A stretch of 51,479 bases of DNA, from positions 1 through 51,479 of the forward strand of contig CAMWVE010000020.1 in assembly GCA_947177685.1 (NCBI GenBank), in the 5' to 3' direction. Positions 43,798 to 51,479 of the stretch are shown here, one piece after another. The position numbers and the translations under genes were made by a program. The first letter of the stretch is position 1; each line of letters opens with the position of its first letter. The stretch is from an uncultured Porphyromonadaceae bacterium (GTDB lineage Bacteria; Bacteroidota; Bacteroidia; Bacteroidales; Muribaculaceae). Under the pieces are notes generated by a model, which saw only the letters and a program-made list of their open reading frames with translations, did no database searches and was not told the DNA's origin.

Positions 43798-44792
43798 AAC
43801 AGACAGCCATCATCATCCTCAACTGGAACGGCGAGCGGCTCCTGCCTGAATTCCTGCCGCAGGTGCTCGCCAACACTGACACTACGCTGGCTGACATCAT
43901 CGTGGCTGACAACGGCTCCACCGACTCATCGCTCCGACTCCTTGAAAAAAAGTTTCCCGAAGTCAGAGTGTTGCCGTTAGGCGAGAATTTCGGGTTTGCC
44001 GAAGGCTACAACCGCGCCATTCAACTTGCCGGAGACTACCGCTATGTGGTGCTTCTGAACTCCGATGTGGCTCCCGCCGCAGGCTGGAACCGAATTCTGG
44101 AGCAGTTCATGGACAGTCACGCCGATGTGGCTGCCGTGCAACCTAAAATCCTGTCCTACAAAGAAAAAAACAAATTTGAATATGCCGGAGCAGCCGGTGG
44201 TTACATCGACCGCCACGGCTACCCCTACTGCCGCGGACGCATCTTCAGCGTGGTGGAGACTGACCGGGGACAATATGACACTCCCGCTGAAATATTCTGG
44301 GCAAGCGGAGCCGCACTGATGGTGCGACGACGTCTTTACCTCGACGCCGGCGGTCTGGACCCGCAGTTCTTCGCCCACATGGAGGAGATCGACCTCTGCT
44401 GGCGCCTTCAGCTCGCCGGCTACCGCATCATGGCGGTGCCTGAAGCCGGAGTCTACCATCTCGGCGGAGCCTCACTGGACTACACCGACCCGCGCAAAAC
44501 CTACCTCAACTTCCGCAACAGCCTGCTGATGATGCACAAGAACCTGCCGCGCAGCGTACGTCGCCGGAAACTTATAGTCCGGCGCCTGCTCGACACCCTT
44601 GCATGGGGCAAATTCATGGTTTCAATGGATTTCAGCAACGCCTCAGCCATTATCCGCGCTCACCGCGACTACGCCCGCATGAGCCGCAGCTACAACACCA
44701 GTCCCGCAACCGATCTGCTCGCACGGCAGCCGGTCGACATTGTTTCAGCACATTACCTACACCGAAAAAAAACATTTAAAGAACTTCGATAG
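43794..44792 (+). CDS. Family 2 glycosyltransferase
   Basis: A 332-aa GT-A fold enzyme resembling rhamnosyl/dTDP-sugar transferases. I-I-I-L-N-W-N-G-E is the N-terminal strand. D-N-G-S-T-D-S-S follows, then V-V-L-L-N-S-D-V as the metal-binding region, and M-E-E-I-D-L-C-W-R-L as catalytic-base segment. It has no membrane helix and is probably peripheral. The start at 43794 was chosen for its ATGA overlap with the acyltransferase gene; an in-frame ATG at 43743 lies inside that gene. It likely adds sugars to an envelope glycan. Confidence 0.88.
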   Translation: MKQTAIIILNWNGERLLPEFLPQVLANTDTTLADIIVADNGSTDSSLRLLEKKFPEVRVLPLGENFGFAEGYNRAIQLAGDYRYVVLLNSDVAPAAGWNRILEQFMDSHADVAAVQPKILSYKEKNKFEYAGAAGGYIDRHGYPYCRGRIFSVVETDRGQYDTPAEIFWASGAALMVRRRLYLDAGGLDPQFFAHMEEIDLCWRLQLAGYRIMAVPEAGVYHLGGASLDYTDPRKTYLNFRNSLLMMHKNLPRSVRRRKLIVRRLLDTLAWGKFMVSMDFSNASAIIRAHRDYARMSRSYNTSPATDLLARQPVDIVSAHYLHRKKTFKELR

Positions 44793-44793
44793 C

Positions 44794-46653
44794 ATGAAAA
44801 AAATCTTGTTTGCCATACTGCTTCTTTCAGTCATCTCCGCTTGGGCAGCACCCAAACGTCAGATTGTCGACAAAGTAGAGCCACCCTACTGGTGGGTGGG
44901 AATGGCTGATGACACCCTCCAGCTGATGGTTTACGGGCAGGGAGTACGCGATGCCAACGTGCAGCTCGACTACCCCGGAGTGACCATAGTCTCCGCGGAA
45001 CGCCCCGAAGGGATGAACTACCTGTTTCTCTACCTGACAGTCAGCAAAGATGCCCGTCCCGGCGACCTCAAGCTGCGGTTCGCCCTTGGAAAACGCAAAC
45101 AGATTGTCACCTACCACCTGCTGTCACGCGACAGAAGCAGCGAGAGCTATCAGGGTTTCGACGCCTCTGACGTCCTCTATCTCATTATGCCCGACCGGTT
45201 CGCTGACGGCGACACCACAAACAACAACCTCCCCGACAGGCTGAAACATCCGGTAACCGCTGACCGTGCCAACCCCAACGCCCGTCACGGCGGCGACATA
45301 CGCGGCATGATGAACCATCTGGACTACATTGACTCTCTCGGCGTCACTGCCGTTTGGGTCAATCCGGTGTTCACCAACGACATGCCCGGCGGATCATATC
45401 ACGGCTACGCCACCACTGACTACTACTCCATCGACCCCCGTTTCGGCACCAACAAGGAGTGGAACGACTTTGTCAAGGCATGCCAGCAGCGCGGCATCAA
45501 AGTGGTGATGGATATGATTTTCAACCATGTAGGCAGCGCGCACCCATGGTTCACCGACCGCCCCACGGCTGACTGGTTCAATTTCCCCGACGGTTACCGG
45601 CAGACCAACTACCGCCTCTCCACGCTCTATGACCCCTACGTCTCGGACTACGACCTCAAGCACACCGTCGACGGATGGTTCGTCAAGGAGATGCCTGACC
45701 TCAATCAGCGCAACCCCCACCTGCTCAAATACCTCATCCAGAACTCAATCTGGTGGATCGAAAGCTCAAAAATCAACGGCATCAGAATGGACACTTACCC
45801 CTACGCCGACATGAAAGCGATGGCTCAGTGGATCGACGCCGTGGAGCGCGAATATCCCAACTTCAACATCGTGGGCGAGTGCTGGTACAACAACGAAGGC
45901 GCCGAAGCCTTCTGGCAGCGCGGCACAAAAGTAAACCCCGTTGACCCGCGACTCACCACCGTCATGGACTTCAAGCTCGCCATCGACGGTCGCAAATACT
46001 TCATGGAGCAGACCGACCCGTGGAACGGTCTCAACCACCTCTATGACCACCTCACGCTTGACTACCTCTTCCCCGACCCTCAGAAAATACTCACATTCCT
46101 TGACAACCACGACACCGACCGCTTCCTCCCCGCCCTGCCCGACTCGCTCCACCAGTGGAAACAGGCACAGACATTCCTGCTCACCTCGCGCGGTATTCCG
46201 CAGATCTACTACGGCACCGAACTGCTCATGAACGGCAGCAAAGAAGGTAGCGACGGCTACATCCGCCTCGACGTGCCCGGCGGATTCCCCGGCGACATTG
46301 TCGACCAGTTCACCGAGGCAGGTCGCACACCCATGCAGAACGAGGCTTACGACTTCCTCTCAAAACTGCTCCGGTGGCGCAAAGGCGAAGCCAACGAAGT
46401 GATTGCCCGCGGGTCACTGAAACATTTCATGCCGCAGAACGGAGTCTACGTCTACCGCCGCAAACTCGGCGACAAGGAGATTCATGTGCTCATGAACGGC
46501 AACGACGCGCCCCTCGACATCACCATGGAGCGGACCCTCGAAACCCTCCCCTACGGCTCGCGGTGGACTGACATCATCACAGGCTCCGAAGTCACCATCG
46601 AGCCGCAGATGCACTTCGCCCCGCGGCAGATCATGATTCTCCAGAACTTCTGA
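44794..46653 (+). CDS. Secreted GH13 alpha-amylase-family enzyme
   Basis: A 619-aa glycoside hydrolase with signal peptide M-K-K-I-L-F-A ... A-W-A (cleavage near residue 18) and no lipobox, so probably periplasmic. It has an N-terminal beta domain (about 20-110) as in cyclomaltodextrinases/neopullulanases and SusA, then the barrel with region I V-M-D-M-I-F-N-H (238-245), nucleophile Asp333, acid Glu362 and stabiliser Asp440 (N-H-D). It should hydrolyse alpha-glucans or maltodextrins. The start at 44794 lies 1 bp after the GT2 stop; an earlier in-frame ATG (44740) lacks a signal peptide. Confidence 0.92.
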   Translation: MKKILFAILLLSVISAWAAPKRQIVDKVEPPYWWVGMADDTLQLMVYGQGVRDANVQLDYPGVTIVSAERPEGMNYLFLYLTVSKDARPGDLKLRFALGKRKQIVTYHLLSRDRSSESYQGFDASDVLYLIMPDRFADGDTTNNNLPDRLKHPVTADRANPNARHGGDIRGMMNHLDYIDSLGVTAVWVNPVFTNDMPGGSYHGYATTDYYSIDPRFGTNKEWNDFVKACQQRGIKVVMDMIFNHVGSAHPWFTDRPTADWFNFPDGYRQTNYRLSTLYDPYVSDYDLKHTVDGWFVKEMPDLNQRNPHLLKYLIQNSIWWIESSKINGIRMDTYPYADMKAMAQWIDAVEREYPNFNIVGECWYNNEGAEAFWQRGTKVNPVDPRLTTVMDFKLAIDGRKYFMEQTDPWNGLNHLYDHLTLDYLFPDPQKILTFLDNHDTDRFLPALPDSLHQWKQAQTFLLTSRGIPQIYYGTELLMNGSKEGSDGYIRLDVPGGFPGDIVDQFTEAGRTPMQNEAYDFLSKLLRWRKGEANEVIARGSLKHFMPQNGVYVYRRKLGDKEIHVLMNGNDAPLDITMERTLETLPYGSRWTDIITGSEVTIEPQMHFAPRQIMILQNF

Positions 46654-47156
46654 TGCAGCGCATAGCCATCATCTCTGACACCCACAGCAGTCTGGACCCA
46701 CGCTTCGAGCGCTATCTCAGCGGGTGCGACCAGATATGGCATGCCGGTGACGTAGGCGACATGAGCATCATCCGGCGGCTGCAGCAGCTCGCCCCCGTGG
46801 TGCGTGTGGTCCATGGCAACATCGACCACGGCGAAGTAGCCCGGCTGTTTCCTGCCGTAGAAATGTTTGAAGTCGAAGGAATTCGCGTGTGGATGACCCA
46901 CATAGGCGGATATCCGGGGCGTTACCGACCCGGAGTGGCAGCCACCCTCCGGCGACACGGCATAAACCTGATGGTCACCGGACACAGCCACATCCTCAAA
47001 GTGATGTTCGACCGCTCCCTTGACTGCCTCCACATCAACCCCGGCGCCGCAGGCACCCAAGGGTGGCACAAAGAGCGCACACTGGTACTCCTGACCATCG
47101 ACGGCAACGACATGCGCGATCTCGAAGTGGTCCAGTTAGGCAAAGCTCAGGTCTAA
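46653..47156 (+). CDS. YfcE/MJ0936-family metallophosphoesterase
   Basis: A 167-aa calcineurin-like phosphodiesterase. Metal ligands lie in D9-T-H11, G-D-V-G-D (about 32-36), H-G-N-I-D-H and G-H-S-H. Members hydrolyse phosphodiesters in vitro; the physiological substrate is unknown. It overlaps the amylase stop by 1 bp (TGATG, 46651-46655) and ends the mtaB operon. Confidence 0.9.
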   Translation: MQRIAIISDTHSSLDPRFERYLSGCDQIWHAGDVGDMSIIRRLQQLAPVVRVVHGNIDHGEVARLFPAVEMFEVEGIRVWMTHIGGYPGRYRPGVAATLRRHGINLMVTGHSHILKVMFDRSLDCLHINPGAAGTQGWHKERTLVLLTIDGNDMRDLEVVQLGKAQV

Positions 47157-47210
47157 AGCCGGTTACACACAACTGTTAAAACTTGAATCCTGCATATTTT
47201 TCGCTCAGGA

Positions 47211-47294
47211 GATTGAAAAGTGTATTTTTTATTTCCATTTTTGGATTGAAAAGTGTATTTTTGCAGGGTAAAAAAGGATTGAAAAGTGTAATTT
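47211..47294 (+). repeat. Three direct repeats with exact 33-bp phasing before the DUF4143 ATPase
   Basis: The core GATTGAAAAGTGTA is identical at 47211, 47244 and 47277, each followed by an A/T-rich tail (ATTTTT, ATTTTT, ATTTCT). Successive starts are exactly 33 bp apart, about three helical turns. The last core ends 29 bp before the start codon. Confidence 0.95.
47256..47263 (+). promoter_or_regulatory. -7 element TATTTTTG inside the second repeat
   Basis: TATTTTTG followed by C begins in the end of the second repeat core. Transcription would start about 47267-47270, leaving the third repeat in the leader of the ATPase mRNA. Confidence 0.5.
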
Positions 47295-47319
47295 CTTCCC
47301 TAAAACCTTCTCAAGAACC

Positions 47320-48672
47320 ATGCTGTACAGGAAAATAGAACCAATAATTTCTCAATATTTTGCATCCGACACCGATAAGGTATTAGTAGTGACCGGCGCC
47401 CGTCAAATTGGAAAATCCTACATTATCAGATATTGCGCTGAAAAACACTTCAAAACCATAGTTGAAATAAATCTGATCACTGATTATGAAGGTGACAGAC
47501 TTTTTGAAAATGTCAGAACCACTGATGATTTCTATCTCGCCCTGTCTGCATTCACTTCAAAATATTTGGGTGACAGAACCGATACCCTGATTTTTCTCGA
47601 TGAGATTCAAGTCTACCCTAACCTGCTGACAATGTTGAAGTTCCTCCGTGAACAAGGTCGTTACAGATATGTGGCAAGCGGTTCGCTCCTTGGTGTGACT
47701 CTCAGGCGTTCATCCTCTGTTCCGCTTGGCAGCATTGACATCATCAAAATGTATCCCCTTGATTTTGAAGAATTTCTGATTGCAAATGACTTCAGCAAAG
47801 ATGCCATCCGGTCTCTACGCGAACACTTTGAGAATCTGACAACTATTCCCGAAGCCATCCACAATAGAGTTATGGGGATTTATAAACGCTATCTTTTGGT
47901 CGGAGGGCTTCCTGAAGCTGTCAACAAGTTTTTGGAAACACGCGACCTAAATCAGGTCAGAGCCATCCAACAGACCATTTCCGAACTCTACCGTATCGAT
48001 GCAGCTAAATATGACAATGAACATTCTCTGAAAATCAGCAGAATTTATTCACTTATCACCTCAAATATGGAAAACAAGAAGAAAAGGCTGATTTTCAAAG
48101 ATATTGAAAACTCTAAAGGCAAACGTGCCGCTGACTATGAGGAGGAAATGGAATATCTGATCAGTTCCGGAACAGCTTTGGGCGTAAACGCAATTTCAAA
48201 CCCTAAATTTCCGTTGAGCGAGACCGAGCATAAGAATCTTATAAAACTTTATTATAATGACCCGGGACTGTTCACTGCAGCATTATACCACAATAATCCT
48301 GCTCCGGTATTGAACACCGAAGCGGGAATAAACCTCGGTTCCGTCTACGAATGTGCGGTAGCTTGTCAGATTGCTGCCAACGACAACAATCTGTATTACT
48401 ACGACAACAGATCCCGTGGTGAAGTAGACTTCTTATTTGATGATTTCGACAATCTTTCTGTTGTACCCATTGAAGTAAAATCGGGTAAGGATTACAAGCG
48501 TCACATCGCCATCAGCCGTTTGGTTTCCACTCCTGACTATGCCATCTGCTGCGCCTACGTCCTTTCTAACAGTAATGAAGTGGGGACGAGCGGAAAAATC
48601 CACTACATCCCCATTTACCTATCACTGTTTTTCGACAATCGTCTCTACAAAAACGGACCGGTTTTGATCTGA
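47320..48672 (+). CDS. AAA-family ATP-binding protein with DUF4143 domain
   Basis: A 450-aa protein. Walker A is G-A-R-Q-I-G-K-S (26-33) and Walker B is L-I-F-L-D-E-I-Q (90-97). The C-terminal DUF4143 domain carries G-S-V-Y-E-C-A-V-A and the nuclease-like R-G-E-V-D-F-L-F followed by P-I-E-V-K-S-G-K, a PD-(D/E)XK-like pattern. These proteins are common, patchily distributed and of unknown function. A/T-rich composition relative to neighbours suggests acquisition. The stop lies 7 bp from the convergent trpB2 stop. Confidence 0.88.
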   Translation: MLYRKIEPIISQYFASDTDKVLVVTGARQIGKSYIIRYCAEKHFKTIVEINLITDYEGDRLFENVRTTDDFYLALSAFTSKYLGDRTDTLIFLDEIQVYPNLLTMLKFLREQGRYRYVASGSLLGVTLRRSSSVPLGSIDIIKMYPLDFEEFLIANDFSKDAIRSLREHFENLTTIPEAIHNRVMGIYKRYLLVGGLPEAVNKFLETRDLNQVRAIQQTISELYRIDAAKYDNEHSLKISRIYSLITSNMENKKKRLIFKDIENSKGKRAADYEEEMEYLISSGTALGVNAISNPKFPLSETEHKNLIKLYYNDPGLFTAALYHNNPAPVLNTEAGINLGSVYECAVACQIAANDNNLYYYDNRSRGEVDFLFDDFDNLSVVPIEVKSGKDYKRHIAISRLVSTPDYAICCAYVLSNSNEVGTSGKIHYIPIYLSLFFDNRLYKNGPVLI

Positions 48673-48679
48673 CTTCCTC

Positions 48680-50041
48680 CTATTTTCCGGGCAGATCGGC
48701 TGTGTTGCGGTCAATCTCCTCCTGAGTGATGGTGTGGTTGGTCAGATCGCCCGCAATGTAGCTGTCGTATGCGGTCATGTCAATCAGACCGTGACCCGAC
48801 AGGTTGAAAAGAATTACCTTCGACGTGCCCTCTTCCTTGGCACGCAAAGCCTCACGGATGGCGGCGGCGATGGCATGCGAGCTCTCTGGAGCCGGAATTA
48901 TACCCTCGCTGCGCGCAAAAAGCGTTGCCGCGCTGAAAGTTTCCAGCTGTGGAATGTCTACTGCATCAATCAATCCATCCTTTTTGAGCTGGCTTACCAC
49001 CGCTCCCGCACCGTGATAACGCAAACCTCCCGCATGTATGTTCGCGGGTGAGAAATTGTGACCTAACGTAAGCATTGGAATCAAAGGTGTGTAGCCCGCC
49101 TCGTCGCCGAAATCGTAATGAAACTTACCTCGCGTAAGCTTGGGGCATGACTCCGGCTCGGCGGCTATGAAGCGTGTGTGTCGCTCCCCGCTGAAATTAT
49201 GACGCAGGAAAGGGAACGAAATACCCGAAAAATTACTGCCCCCACCAAAACAACCTATAACAATATCAGGGTAATCACCTGCCATCGCCATCTGCTTCTC
49301 AGCCTCCAGTCCTATGACCGTCTGATGCAGAGCCACATGATTCAGCACCGACCCAAGCACATAGCGGCAGTTGGGAGTGGAGGTGGCAAGCTCCACTGCC
49401 TCGGAGATAGCCGTTCCCAACGAACCCTGATAGTTGGGGTGGTCAGTGATGATTTTGCGACCGGCACGCGTCGACATGCTCGGCGATGCTATCACCTCGG
49501 CGCCGTAAGTCTGCATGATGGACCGGCGATAAGGCTTCTGGTTATAGCTCACCTTAACCATGTACACCGCCAGCTCCAGTCCGAAATGACGTGCTGCCAG
49601 CGACATTGCCGCTCCCCACTGACCTGCGCCGGTCTCGGTGGTGATGTTGGTTATACCCTGCTTCTTGCAGAAATAAGCCTGCGGTATGGCTGAGTTCAGT
49701 TTGTGCGACCCCACAGGGCTTACACTCTCGTTCTTGAAATATATCCTTGCAGGAGTGTCAAGCGCCTTCTCCAGTCCGCGGGCTCTCACCAGCGGGGTCG
49801 GACGCCAGATCTTGTACATGTCGCGAACCTCCTCCGGTATCTCAATCCAGCTGTCAGTCACGTTCAACTCCTGACGTGAAAGTTCCTCGGCAAAAATCGG
49901 ATAGAGATCCTCAGGCTGCAACGGCTTCATGGTACCCGGGTGAAGCATAGGTTCCGGTTTAACCGGCATCGACGGAATGATATTGTACCATGCAGTTGGT
50001 ATATCGCGCTCCTGAAGGATAAATTTCTTTGACTCTGACAT
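48680..50041 (-). CDS. TrpB2-type PLP-dependent tryptophan synthase beta chain
   Basis: A 453-aa enzyme of the TrpB2 branch. The PLP lysine is Lys114 (G-S-H-K-L-N-S-A), the catalytic glutamate lies in E136-T-G-A-G-Q-W-G, and the phosphate loop is G-C-F-G-G-G-S-N. It would make tryptophan from indole and serine. No trpA or other trp gene lies nearby, which fits TrpB2 acting as an indole-salvage enzyme rather than in the usual alpha2-beta2 complex (inference). It has its own well-formed promoter. Confidence 0.93.
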   Translation of the reverse strand: MSESKKFILQERDIPTAWYNIIPSMPVKPEPMLHPGTMKPLQPEDLYPIFAEELSRQELNVTDSWIEIPEEVRDMYKIWRPTPLVRARGLEKALDTPARIYFKNESVSPVGSHKLNSAIPQAYFCKKQGITNITTETGAGQWGAAMSLAARHFGLELAVYMVKVSYNQKPYRRSIMQTYGAEVIASPSMSTRAGRKIITDHPNYQGSLGTAISEAVELATSTPNCRYVLGSVLNHVALHQTVIGLEAEKQMAMAGDYPDIVIGCFGGGSNFSGISFPFLRHNFSGERHTRFIAAEPESCPKLTRGKFHYDFGDEAGYTPLIPMLTLGHNFSPANIHAGGLRYHGAGAVVSQLKKDGLIDAVDIPQLETFSAATLFARSEGIIPAPESSHAIAAAIREALRAKEEGTSKVILFNLSGHGLIDMTAYDSYIAGDLTNHTITQEEIDRNTADLPGK

Positions 50042-50066
50042 AATTGTAATGTTTATATTTACACCA

Positions 50067-50098
50067 CAAATGTATTATTATTAATTCAAACCACCAAA
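50067..50098 (-). promoter_or_regulatory. Promoter of trpB2 (TTTG-N20-TACATTTG)
   Basis: On the minus strand TTTG (50098-50095) and TACATTTG (50074-50067) are 20 nt apart. The start codon is 25 bp downstream. Confidence 0.8.
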
Positions 50099-50193
50099 TA
50101 AATATTTAAATATGCAATTATTTTAACTATTATTTACAATTTACATGCAAATAAACGTATAATAATTCTTTTTCGCATCTCAACAAATATGCC

Positions 50194-50201
50194 TATATTT
50201 G
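50194..50201 (+). promoter_or_regulatory. -7 element TATATTTG of the metallopeptidase gene
   Basis: TATATTTG followed by C lies 35 bp before the start at 50237. TTTTTC about 20 bp upstream is a poor -33 match. Confidence 0.6.
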
Positions 50202-50236
50202 CGTTAGAAGAATAACACATCAAACAATTCAACGAC

Positions 50237-51112
50237 ATGAGACTTGACGGACGACGCACAAGCAACAACATTGACGACCGACGACGCCTTTCAGGCGGAG
50301 CTCGAGCCGGAATAGGCGGTGGAATAGTGGGAATAATAATGGTGGCAGCCTTTACACTCCTTTCCGGAGGAAACATTGGCGACGTATTCGGCAACCTGCT
50401 CAACAGCGGAGCCATGCAAACCACAACCCAGCCACAGAACTATGTGGAAACCGAGCAGGACGCCCAACTCGCGCAGTTCACTTCGCAGATTCTCGCCGGA
50501 ACCGAAGATGTCTGGACCGAAGAATTCCGCAAAAACGGATGGGGCGAATACGAATGTCCCAAACTGGTGCTTTTCCACGGAGCCGTAAACTCAGGCTGCG
50601 GTCAGGCTTCATCTCAATCCGGACCCTTCTACTGCTCCGCCGACCAAACCGTCTACATCGACCTCGACTTCTTCAAGGAAATGAAGCAGACCATAGGCGC
50701 CGACGGCGACTTCGCTTATGCCTACGTCATAGCCCACGAAGTAGGTCACCACGTTCAGCAGCAGTTAGGCATCCTTCAGGACGCACATAACCGCATGAAC
50801 AGCCTGTCAGAATCCGAAGCCAACAAAATCTCAGTCAGACTGGAGCTCCAAGCCGACTTCCTCGCCGGAGTCTGGGCACACAAAGACAACGAAATGTTCA
50901 ACTCACTCGAACCCGGCGATGTCGAGAAAGCCATCAACGCCGCTTCAAAGATTGGCGACGACTACATTCAGAAAAAAGCCTACGGCTATGAAATACCCGA
51001 CGCTTTCAACCACGGACGCTCATCGCAGCGCGTAAAATGGCTCAAAAAAGGAATCACCACCGGCGACCCCTCGCAAGGCAACACTTTCAACATCCCCTAT
51101 TCACAGCTTTAA
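50237..51112 (+). CDS. YpfJ-type neutral zinc metallopeptidase
   Basis: A 291-aa membrane-anchored protein. The short basic N-terminus starts M-R-L-D-G-R-R-T-S-N, the family signature, followed by a glycine-rich membrane helix (about 24-45) and an extracytoplasmic domain. The zinc motif is H167-E168-V-G-H171, and L-Q-A-D-F-L-A-G-V-W near residue 220 supplies the third ligand. Cys107, Cys121 and Cys133 could form a disulfide. The substrate is unknown. It is transcribed divergently from trpB2; an inverted repeat follows the stop. Confidence 0.9.
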   Translation: MRLDGRRTSNNIDDRRRLSGGARAGIGGGIVGIIMVAAFTLLSGGNIGDVFGNLLNSGAMQTTTQPQNYVETEQDAQLAQFTSQILAGTEDVWTEEFRKNGWGEYECPKLVLFHGAVNSGCGQASSQSGPFYCSADQTVYIDLDFFKEMKQTIGADGDFAYAYVIAHEVGHHVQQQLGILQDAHNRMNSLSESEANKISVRLELQADFLAGVWAHKDNEMFNSLEPGDVEKAINAASKIGDDYIQKKAYGYEIPDAFNHGRSSQRVKWLKKGITTGDPSQGNTFNIPYSQL

Positions 51113-51113
51113 C

Positions 51114-51158
51114 AACCTGATTTTACAACATTTAAGCCATAAACCCCAAAATCAGGTT
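51114..51158. repeat. 11-bp inverted repeat after the metallopeptidase gene
   Basis: AACCTGATTTT (51114-51124) and AAAATCAGGTT (51148-51158) match perfectly with a 23-nt loop. On the plus strand the stem is followed by A-rich rather than T-rich sequence, so if it ends transcription it does so weakly. Confidence 0.6.
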
Positions 51159-51188
51159 AAAAAATTAATCGAAAAAACTTTAGAAAAA

Positions 51189-51220
51189 TTTGCACATTAA
51201 AAAAAAGTGTATTAACTTTG
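51189..51220 (+). promoter_or_regulatory. Promoter of tRNA-Asp (TTTG-N20-TAACTTTG)
   Basis: TTTG (51189-51192) and TAACTTTG (51213-51220) are 20 nt apart. The tRNA begins 41 bp downstream. Confidence 0.85.
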
Positions 51221-51260
51221 TACCCGCAAACGACAGAGAAGTCGGGAGCACATCAACCTT

Positions 51261-51334
51261 GGTGCGGTAGTTCAGCTGGTTAGAATACCTGCCTGTCACG
51301 CAGGGGGTCGCGGGTTCGAGTCCCGTCCGCACCG
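51261..51334 (+). tRNA. tRNA-Asp (anticodon GTC)
   Basis: A 74-nt tRNA. The acceptor GGTGCGG pairs with CCGCACC and the discriminator is G. The anticodon stem CCTGC/GCAGG encloses loop CTGTCAC, giving GTC (51295-51297), which reads GAC and GAT. The T arm is GCGGGTTCGAGTCCCGT. CCA is not encoded. Confidence 0.97.
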
Positions 51335-51345
51335 CAGGAGAGAGG

Positions 51346-51410
51346 AGTGTGAGAAGCAGTTAAAGAGAAGCATTAAAAAATTCTTTTTTATTGTTTCTCG
51401 CACTTTTTTT
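51346..51410 (+). terminator. Probable terminator of tRNA-Asp
   Basis: AGTGTGAGAA (51346-51355) pairs with TTCTCGCACT (51395-51404) with one G-T pair, around a loop that itself folds (TAAAAAA/TTTTTTA). Seven T residues end it (51404-51410). Confidence 0.65.
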
Positions 51411-51443
51411 ATCCCCTCGCCACTCCCCCTTTTCGTCCCATCC

Positions 51444-51470
51444 TTGTAGGGACACTCCGTGGAGTGTCCG
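51444..51470. repeat. Palindromic intergenic repeat, variant of the 35033 element
   Basis: TTGTAGGGAC followed by ACTCCGTGGAGTGTCCG contains the dyad GGACACTCC-GT-GGAGTGTCC. Against the copies at 35033-35100 one arm pair changes G-C to A-T and a T-G pair becomes C-G, keeping the fold. Confidence 0.88.
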
Positions 51471-51479
51471 CCCTTTAAA

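Noticed and set aside
44740-44793. Earlier start for the GH13 enzyme
   Set aside because: It would add 18 residues, overlap the GT2 gene and hide the signal peptide that begins cleanly at 44794.
47211-47294. The three direct repeats as a CRISPR array
   Set aside because: The conserved core is only 14 bp, the intervals are A/T-rich and part of the promoter, there are just three copies, and no cas gene is near. An operator is a better explanation.
51114-51158. Inverted repeat as a strong terminator of the metallopeptidase gene
   Set aside because: The stem is perfect but the loop is long and no T-tract follows on the plus strand. It is listed only as a repeat.

Overview
The window comes from a member of the phylum Bacteroidota, most likely order Bacteroidales and probably a Muribaculaceae-type gut bacterium. 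Four things point there. Upstream regions carry the Bacteroidota promoter form TTTG-N19/20-TAnnTTTG instead of E. coli-type boxes. Genes lack Shine-Dalgarno sequences. There is a SusC/SusD outer-membrane pair, and several proteins are typical of the phylum (fused SecDF, DUF3316, DUF4369, PdxJ next to ExbB/ExbD/TonB, a carboxynorspermidine-synthase-like dehydrogenase). The family-level guess is inference. Coding DNA is moderately GC-rich. Three blocks look more AT-rich: the thioredoxin/VKOR/peptide genes, the AlbA_2 regulator and the DUF4143 ATPase.

Layout. 1-1000: the start of an unidentified minus-strand frame, tRNA-Lys, then a minus-strand unit tRNA-Glu, rpsT, tRNA-Glu. 1097-9454: recO, then a tight plus-strand run of topoisomerase IV subunit A, a DUF3316 envelope protein, an S41 peptidase lipoprotein and a complete iron-chelate/cobalamin-type ABC importer. 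9538-11187: class I fumarase. 11266-17024 (minus): a 7TM-HD phosphohydrolase behind the RelA/SpoT enzyme, and an alanine/Na+ symporter. 17323-27230 (plus): histidine acid phosphatase, SusC, SusD, two lipoproteins and the YifB/ComM ATPase. 27396-27965: a four-helix-bundle protein directly behind a 9-bp tandem array. 28157-31879 (minus): fructose-bisphosphate aldolase, the polyamine dehydrogenase, NAD kinase and a small ACT-like protein. 32018-34723 (plus): pdxJ, exbB, exbD, tonB. 34835-36659: a 51-aa protein, a palindromic repeat pair, and a thioredoxin, C39-like/VKOR, 53-aa peptide operon. 36796-41430 (minus): secDF and an AlbA_2 regulator. 41555-47156 (plus): an overlapping operon mtaB, LpxL-like acyltransferase, GT2, secreted GH13, YfcE-like phosphoesterase. 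47320-48672: a DUF4143 ATPase behind three 33-bp-phased iterons. 48680-51479: TrpB2, a YpfJ-type zinc metallopeptidase, tRNA-Asp and a further palindromic repeat.

How the parts fit. Envelope transport dominates: the SusC/SusD pair would draw energy from an ExbB/ExbD/TonB motor of the kind encoded at 32777-34723, and the ABC importer at 6550-9454 would take substrate on from the periplasm. The (p)ppGpp enzyme and a cyclic-dinucleotide-type HD hydrolase share one operon.

Most unusual points: (1) the thioredoxin/VKOR/53-aa peptide operon, with a decayed copy of the peptide's 3' end; (2) three identical 14-bp cores spaced exactly 33 bp apart before the DUF4143 ATPase; (3) a 9-bp repeat module seen in two full and one degenerate form between genes; (4) palindromic repeats whose arms differ by compensatory changes; (5) an ACT-like protein that has lost the CBS domains its family normally carries.
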